NCBI GenBank assembly: GCA_031281815.1
Contig: JAITEY010000099.1
Span: 1-17,553 of the forward strand
Direction: 5' to 3'
From: Desulfovibrio sp.
GTDB lineage: Bacteria; Desulfobacterota; Desulfovibrionia; Desulfovibrionales; Desulfovibrionaceae
Length of the DNA: 17,553 bases
In this document: in pieces, positions 13,369 through 17,553 of the stretch
How positions within the stretch are numbered: position 1 is the stretch's first letter
Layout of the letters: the number at the start of each line of letters is the position of its first letter
The notes under the pieces: model-generated
Told to the model about the DNA's origin: nothing
The model's database searches: none
Seen by the model: the letters and a program-made list of their open reading frames with translations, nothing else
Program-made: the position numbers and the translations under genes

Positions 13369-14712
13369 ATGCCGCAACCGTCGTTCAAGGACGCCCTTAC
13401 CTTGTGCAAGTCCGTCATGCGCAACGGCTGGGACGCCCATGTGGTCAATACTCCCCTGCAGCACGACCTTATGGAGAAGCTGGATTACTGCGCCGTGGAC
13501 ATCGCCGCCGACGCGCCGGTGGAAGAACTGAAAAAAATCTTTCCCGGCTTCCGGGTCGATACTGAAGGACAATCCGCCGCCCTGCTCGGATTGCTGGAAG
13601 AAAACGGCTGCCTGTACCGTTTTTATCTTATGAACATTGCCGAGGCCACGCGCCCGGAGAACTCCCTGACCAGGCTCACGCCGACCATGCTCGGCAACAT
13701 GCGCCGGCTGGGACGTCTGCCGAACAGTCTGGTCAGCGGCATGTCCACCCTGTCGCCCGTAAACAAGAGCGACACCGGCTTCGAGGATTTTTCCTGCGGG
13801 CAGGTGCGGTTCACCGGGCTGCCCGATGAAACGCTGAGCACGAACTACCTGCTCGCCTTCCGCGCCTTCCGCCATGCCGCGAGCCTGAACCTGCCCATAG
13901 ACCCCAACACCTGGATAAGCATCGTGCGCTCCGCGCAGCGCATCCTGGATTATGTGCCCAGCCGCAGCATCATGGAAGAATGGCGCAAGGTCGAGGCGCC
14001 GGACATGTGGAAATTCGTGCGTATGCTCTTCGACAGCCAGATACTGCACGGCCTGCTGCCGGAACTGGCCGCTCTTTTCCGCGTGCGCCAGACGAGAAAC
14101 GACAGCGGCATGGAAGAAAACGTCCTTGACCACTCCATTGAATGCGTCCGCCGCTATCCCGAGGATAAATTCCATTACGACTGGTACGGCACCTTTGCCA
14201 TGCTCATGCACGACGTCGGCAAACTCTATACGGCCGAATTTTATCAAGGCCGATGGACATTTTACGAACATCACCGCATAGGCGCGGAAGTCACGCGCAA
14301 AATTCTGCGCCGCCTGCATATGTTGCCCGAAGATATCGAGCTTATCTGCCATCTTGTGCGCCATCACATGCGTTTCAAATTCATGATGACGGACAAGGGC
14401 ATACGCCGCTTCAGAGCACTGGAGGAATACCCGCGCCTCATAGAAATGAGCCGCGCCGACATCAAGGCCAGAGACGACAACTATACGGCCTTCAACCACA
14501 ACAACAAGTATCTGGAACGCGCCGAACTGCCGGAACAGATGCTGGAACCGCTGCTCAACGGCAACGAAATAATGGTGTTCACCGGCCTCAAGCCGGGACC
14601 TATGGTCGGCCATATCCGCAACTCCCTGCTGACCGCCCAGATAGCAGGTGAAGTCACCAACCGCGAAGAAGCCGCGGCTTTCGTCCGGGCCATGGCCCAA
14701 GCCGGGGATTAG
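13369..14712 (+). CDS. HD-domain protein related to tRNA nucleotidyltransferase/poly(A) polymerase, head domain degenerate
   Basis: The protein has 447 residues. Residues 38-95 (VDIAADAPVEELKKIFPGF, then ENGCLYRFYLMN) resemble the part of CCA-adding enzymes after the catalytic loop, but the GGxVRD and DxD motifs that should precede it are missing. Residues 100-200 look like the helical neck (STNYLLAFRAFRHAASLNL replaces the usual RxxRF region). Residues 255-365 form an HD domain: H255, MLMHDVGK (H281, D282), YEHHRIGAE (H301, H302), LVRHHMRF (H332, H333) and D364. The C terminus VFTGLKPGPMVGHI matches the family tail. It is therefore likely to be a phosphohydrolase that lost nucleotidyl transfer. 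AGGAGG lies 5 bases before ATG 13369. It follows pyrC by 138 bases on the same strand, so it may share that transcript. Confidence 0.85.
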   Translation: MPQPSFKDALTLCKSVMRNGWDAHVVNTPLQHDLMEKLDYCAVDIAADAPVEELKKIFPGFRVDTEGQSAALLGLLEENGCLYRFYLMNIAEATRPENSLTRLTPTMLGNMRRLGRLPNSLVSGMSTLSPVNKSDTGFEDFSCGQVRFTGLPDETLSTNYLLAFRAFRHAASLNLPIDPNTWISIVRSAQRILDYVPSRSIMEEWRKVEAPDMWKFVRMLFDSQILHGLLPELAALFRVRQTRNDSGMEENVLDHSIECVRRYPEDKFHYDWYGTFAMLMHDVGKLYTAEFYQGRWTFYEHHRIGAEVTRKILRRLHMLPEDIELICHLVRHHMRFKFMMTDKGIRRFRALEEYPRLIEMSRADIKARDDNYTAFNHNNKYLERAELPEQMLEPLLNGNEIMVFTGLKPGPMVGHIRNSLLTAQIAGEVTNREEAAAFVRAMAQAGD

Positions 14713-14729
14713 GGAAGTGCCGATTGAAT

Positions 14730-14742
14730 GGGGCTCCGCCCC
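14730..14742 (+). other. Short hairpin after the HD-domain gene
   Basis: GGGGC pairs with GCCCC around TCC, 18 bases after the HD gene stop and just before dispersed element copy C. No T-run follows. Together the two hairpins may end or protect the upstream transcript. Confidence 0.4.
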
Positions 14743-14749
14743 AAACCCC

Positions 14750-14785
14750 GCCGGGGGAAATGATTTCCCCCGGACCCCCTCATCG
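14750..14785 (+). repeat. Dispersed GC-rich element, copy C (10-bp hairpin)
   Basis: It has the perfect stem CCGGGGGAAA (14751-14760) against TTTCCCCCGG (14764-14773) with loop TGA, followed by the tail CCCCCTCATCG. It matches 6142-6177 with one base difference over 36 bases, about 8.6 kb away. It sits between the HD-domain gene and pgm, and both copies point the same way. Confidence 0.8.
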
Positions 14786-14827
14786 TGGACACACATACTC
14801 AAAGTTGAAACGCTCCAGGAATCGCAT

Positions 14828-16435
14828 ATGAACCCTGCGTTTACCGTAGACGAACTGCTTGCGGCGTACTTCGACACCGTCCCCGATCCCGGCAACCCCG
14901 CGCAACGGGTGAGCTTCGGCACATCCGGGCACCGTGGCTCATCCCTGAACGGCAGTTTCACGGAACGGCACGTCCTGGCCGTTACCCGCGCCGTATGCGA
15001 TTACCGCCGGCTCAAGGGCATCAACGGCCCGCTGTTCATGGGTCGGGATACGCACGCCCTGTCCGGGCCGGCCCAGGATACGGCCCTGGAGGTGTCGGCG
15101 GCCTGCGGGGTGAAAACGCTTATCCAGGCGGGCGGCCTGCCGACGCCGACCCCCGTCGTCTCTTGGGCCGTCATAACGCATAATACCTCAGGCGCGGGGT
15201 CCACAGCCGACGGCATCGTGATAACCCCCTCGCACAACCCGCCCGAGGACGGCGGCTTCAAGTACAATGAACCGCACGGCGGACCGGCCGGGGAAGAGGT
15301 CACGGCCTGGATTGAAAAGCGCGCCAACGCCTACCTCGCCGACGGCAACAAAGGCGTCGAACGGGCGTCCGCCGGACGCAGGCGCGCCTTTGTCGAGGAA
15401 GTCGACCTTATCGGCCCCTACGTCCGCGCCTTGGGCGATGTCGTGGACATGCGGGCCGTCGCCGCTTCCGGCCTGCGCCTGGGCGCCGACCCTCTGGGCG
15501 GCTCGTCCCTGCCCGTCTGGGAGCGGGTGGCCGCCGAATACGGCCTCGCGCTTACCGTGGTCAACACCGAACTCGACCCGCTTTTCCGCTTCATGCCTCC
15601 GGACCATGACGGCAAAATCCGCATGGACTGCTCCTCCCCCCAGGCCATGGCCGGCCTCATCCGCTCGGCCGCGGGCTTTGATCTCGCCTTCGGCAACGAC
15701 CCGGACGCCGACCGTCACGGCATCGTCACCCCCAAAGGGCTGATGAACCCCAACCACTACCTTGCCGCCGCCGTGGATTATCTGCTGCGGCACCGTCCGG
15801 GACACCCGGCGGGCGCTGCCGTGGGCAAGACCTGCGTCAGCACCGGACTGATAGACCGCATCTGCGCCCGGCGCGGCGCGCCGCTGTATGAAACTCCGGT
15901 GGGCTTCAAATGGTTTGTGGAAGGGCTGGCGAACTCCGCGCTGCGCTTCGGCGGAGAGGAAAGCGCCGGCGCGTCCTTTCTGCGCCGCGACGGCAAGGCC
16001 TGGACCACGGACAAAGACGGCATCATCTTGAACCTGCTGGCCGCCGAAATGACCGCCGTCACCGGCGAAAATCCCCAAGCCGCCTATGAGGCCCTGACCC
16101 GCGAACTCGGGGAAACCTTTTACTCCCGTGTCGACGCCCCGGCGACGGCCGCTGAAAAAGACGCCTTGAAACGGCTGACGCCGGACTGCGTGCGCTGCGG
16201 GGAACTGGCCGGTGAACCCGTCACCGGGGTGCTGACGCGCGCTCCCGGCAACGACCGGCCCATCGGCGGGGTCAAGGTGGAAACGGCCGAAGGCTGGTTC
16301 GCGGCGCGGCCGTCCGGCACTGAGGATTTGTACAAAATTTATGCCGAAAGTTTTGTCGGCCCGGAACACCTGCAACGCATCAGGGAAGAAGCGCGGGAAC
16401 TGGTCGGCGCGGCCTTTGCGGGCCTTGCCGGCTGA
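14828..16435 (+). CDS. pgm: Phosphoglucomutase (alpha-D-glucose type)
   Basis: Pgm interconverts glucose 1-phosphate and glucose 6-phosphate, feeding UDP-glucose, glycogen and envelope sugars. The protein has 535 residues, close to E. coli Pgm (546). Family landmarks in order are FGTSGHRG (30-37), the phosphoserine loop ITPSHNPP (S135), the metal loop GNDPDADRHG (D291, D293, D295), the sugar loop GGEESAG (375-381) and the phosphate loop RPSGTED (494-500). ATG 14828 has AGGA 8 bases upstream; the frame is open further left, but that part lies over the end of the HD gene and the repeat. It is separated from the HD gene by 115 bases holding two hairpins, so it may be transcribed separately. It meets the HAD gene tail to tail, 15 bases apart. 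Confidence 0.95.
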   Translation: MNPAFTVDELLAAYFDTVPDPGNPAQRVSFGTSGHRGSSLNGSFTERHVLAVTRAVCDYRRLKGINGPLFMGRDTHALSGPAQDTALEVSAACGVKTLIQAGGLPTPTPVVSWAVITHNTSGAGSTADGIVITPSHNPPEDGGFKYNEPHGGPAGEEVTAWIEKRANAYLADGNKGVERASAGRRRAFVEEVDLIGPYVRALGDVVDMRAVAASGLRLGADPLGGSSLPVWERVAAEYGLALTVVNTELDPLFRFMPPDHDGKIRMDCSSPQAMAGLIRSAAGFDLAFGNDPDADRHGIVTPKGLMNPNHYLAAAVDYLLRHRPGHPAGAAVGKTCVSTGLIDRICARRGAPLYETPVGFKWFVEGLANSALRFGGEESAGASFLRRDGKAWTTDKDGIILNLLAAEMTAVTGENPQAAYEALTRELGETFYSRVDAPATAAEKDALKRLTPDCVRCGELAGEPVTGVLTRAPGNDRPIGGVKVETAEGWFAARPSGTEDLYKIYAESFVGPEHLQRIREEARELVGAAFAGLAG

Positions 16436-16450
16436 ACGAAAGCTTTCTGC

Positions 16451-17302
16451 TCAGTTGCGCCACATGCCCAGCCCGCGCAGCAGCGCGCCCGCGTCCGGGG
16501 CCGTGATGTCGGGATCGGCGCCCGCAAGCTCCGCCAAGTCGGAATCGCCGGTGAGTACGGCGGCCGTGCGCGTACCCGCGCGTTTCCCCGCCTCGATATC
16601 CATGACGTGGTCGCCGACCGTCAGTGCCTGCCGGGCGGCGCAGCCCAGGCGTTCAAGAGCCGTGCCGATATGCTCCGGGTGCGGCTTGACATGTTTGACA
16701 TGCTCGCGGGTGAGGACGCAGGCGCAGTAGTCGTCCAGATCCGGAAAGACGGCGTAGACCGCTTCCGGGCAGTTGCGCGTGATGACGGCCGCGGCCGTTC
16801 CGCGCGCGCGCAGCGCCGCCAGCACGGGGCGCGCAAACGGGAAGAGGGCGGAACGGCGCGCGGCGGCGATTTCCACCTCTTTGACGACGTCGAGCGCGGC
16901 TTTTTCGGCCTCGGCGGCCGTAGCAGGGGACAGAGAGGCGAGAATACCGGCCATCTGTTCCATAAGAGGCAGGGAACAATCCGCCGCAACAGGGGCAAAG
17001 CGCGCGAGCGCCTCAAGACCCTTGCGGCGCATTTCAGGAAAACTCAGGACCGTATCCGAAAGCGTATGGTCGAAATCAAACAACACGGCCCGCAATGAAC
17101 CGGCGGGAAAAGGGTGCCGCAGGGCAATCCAGTCCCGAAAGCCTCCGCCGACCGGGTCCGGCAATCCTCGTCCTTGCTCGGCGGGCGTGGGTTCCTGCCG
17201 TTCGGGCGCGGTCTCCTCCGTCCGGGCCGGGGTTCTGTCGAGCAGATTCGGCAGGGGATTCCGATGCGCGGACGCGGCAATTCCCGTGTCGTCCGCGTTC
17301 AC
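16451..17302 (-). CDS. HAD-superfamily phosphatase (phosphoglycolate phosphatase-like)
   Basis: The open frame has 283 residues. HAD motif I is VLFDFDHTLSDT (D76, D78), motif II is VITRN (T175), motif III is the lysine in HVKPHPEH (K206) and motif IV is VGDHVMDIEAG (D231, D235). The helical cap between motifs I and II fits class C1 enzymes such as phosphoglycolate phosphatase and related nucleotide or sugar phosphatases; the substrate cannot be read from the sequence. GTG 17302 overlaps the stop of the upstream thioesterase gene (GTGA). Residues 1-70 are a Pro/Glu/Arg-rich stretch not found in typical family members. It may be a disordered extension, or the true start may be a later codon close to residue 70. 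No strong ribosome site settles this. Confidence 0.85.
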   Translation of the reverse strand: MNADDTGIAASAHRNPLPNLLDRTPARTEETAPERQEPTPAEQGRGLPDPVGGGFRDWIALRHPFPAGSLRAVLFDFDHTLSDTVLSFPEMRRKGLEALARFAPVAADCSLPLMEQMAGILASLSPATAAEAEKAALDVVKEVEIAAARRSALFPFARPVLAALRARGTAAAVITRNCPEAVYAVFPDLDDYCACVLTREHVKHVKPHPEHIGTALERLGCAARQALTVGDHVMDIEAGKRAGTRTAAVLTGDSDLAELAGADPDITAPDAGALLRGLGMWRN

Positions 17303-17553
17303 CGTTTATCTGCGTTAAAGGTATAGGCGTTGCCCACCATGTCTGCCACGGGGTTGCCGAGTTCATCCTTGACCGTCACGCGGTACACCGAGACTTTTTT
17401 GCCTTTGGAGAGCAGGGCGGAGGAGGCGATCAGGCGTTTGCCTTTTGCGATGCCCAGGTACGAGATGGAGCAGGATTGGCCGACGGTCAGGCCGACCTTG
17501 CCGCCGCAGACGCGGGCGAGGTTGGAATGCACGCCGAAGGCCATGTCGGTCAA
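17299..17553 (-). CDS. Hotdog-fold thioesterase, PaaI-like (5' part cut off by window edge)
   Basis: Only the last 84 codons are in the window; the frame is open to the right edge, so the N terminus is missing. The visible part (TDMAFGVHSN, then GLTVGQSCSISYLGIAKGKRLIASS, KKVSVYRVTVKDELGNPVADMVGNAYTF) is laid out like the second half of PaaI/YbgC-type acyl-CoA thioesterases: the central helix, then the antiparallel strands with a basic turn and a final GxAY strand. The catalytic Asp/Glu expected early on that helix would be at or just beyond the edge. It overlaps the HAD phosphatase gene by 4 bases, so the two are co-transcribed. Phenylacetate genes are not visible, so the substrate stays open. 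Confidence 0.75.
   Translation of the reverse strand: MTDMAFGVHSNLARVCGGKVGLTVGQSCSISYLGIAKGKRLIASSALLSKGKKVSVYRVTVKDELGNPVADMVGNAYTFNADKR

Noticed and set aside
13303..14961. 552-codon minus-strand open frame opposite the HD-domain gene
   Set aside because: The plus strand carries HD and family-tail motifs with a strong ribosome site; the minus frame has none and runs into the repeat.
16433..16455. Bidirectional terminator between pgm and the HAD gene
   Set aside because: GAAAGCTTTC is palindromic but leaves no loop, and no T-run follows on either strand.

Overview
The window is GC-rich, gene-dense bacterial DNA. An anaerobic, Desulfovibrionaceae-like deltaproteobacterium is my best guess. 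This is an inference from the ThiH-type (anaerobic, tyrosine-dependent) thiazole pathway, the pyrB-pyrC overlap, the DUF2318/FtsX pair and the dispersed GGGG/CCCC hairpin elements; no marker gene fixes the taxon. One gene, at 8832-10583, is strikingly AT-rich and looks acquired.

Layout. (1) Positions 1-4639, minus strand: thiS, thiG and thiH (thiazole synthesis), then a LapG-like periplasmic cysteine protease (Peptidase_C93), a secreted DUF2318 Cys-rich protein and the start of an FtsX/MacB-type ABC permease. Short gaps and two GTGA start/stop overlaps suggest one long transcript. The DUF2318 plus permease pair resembles the ABC module that accompanies P19/Ftr1 iron uptake. (2) Positions 4801-5712, minus strand: a DHH/DHHA1 phosphoesterase. 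(3) Positions 5713-6232: a divergent 520-bp spacer with GC-rich hairpins, two copies of a dispersed element and a perfect 14-bp palindrome. (4) Positions 6233-8536, plus strand: a TPR protein with a GT41 (OGT/SPINDLY-type) glycosyltransferase domain. (5) Positions 8832-10583, plus strand: an AT-rich EAL-CBS-GGDEF cyclic-di-GMP protein. (6) Positions 10898-14712, plus strand: pyrB and pyrC (ATGA overlap), then an HD-domain protein that looks like a tRNA nucleotidyltransferase/poly(A) polymerase relative with a ruined catalytic head. (7) Positions 14828-16435, plus strand: phosphoglucomutase, preceded by another copy of the dispersed hairpin. (8) Positions 16451-17553, minus strand: a HAD phosphatase overlapping the 3' end of a PaaI-like hotdog thioesterase.

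How the genes fit together: thiSGH make the thiazole half of thiamine, but the adenylating partner ThiF is not in the window. PyrB and PyrC catalyse consecutive steps of pyrimidine synthesis. Pgm links glucose-6-P and glucose-1-P. The GT41 protein, the C93 protease and the EAL-CBS-GGDEF protein are the accessory functions with the most open biology. No tRNA, rRNA, CRISPR array, transposase or phage gene was recognised.
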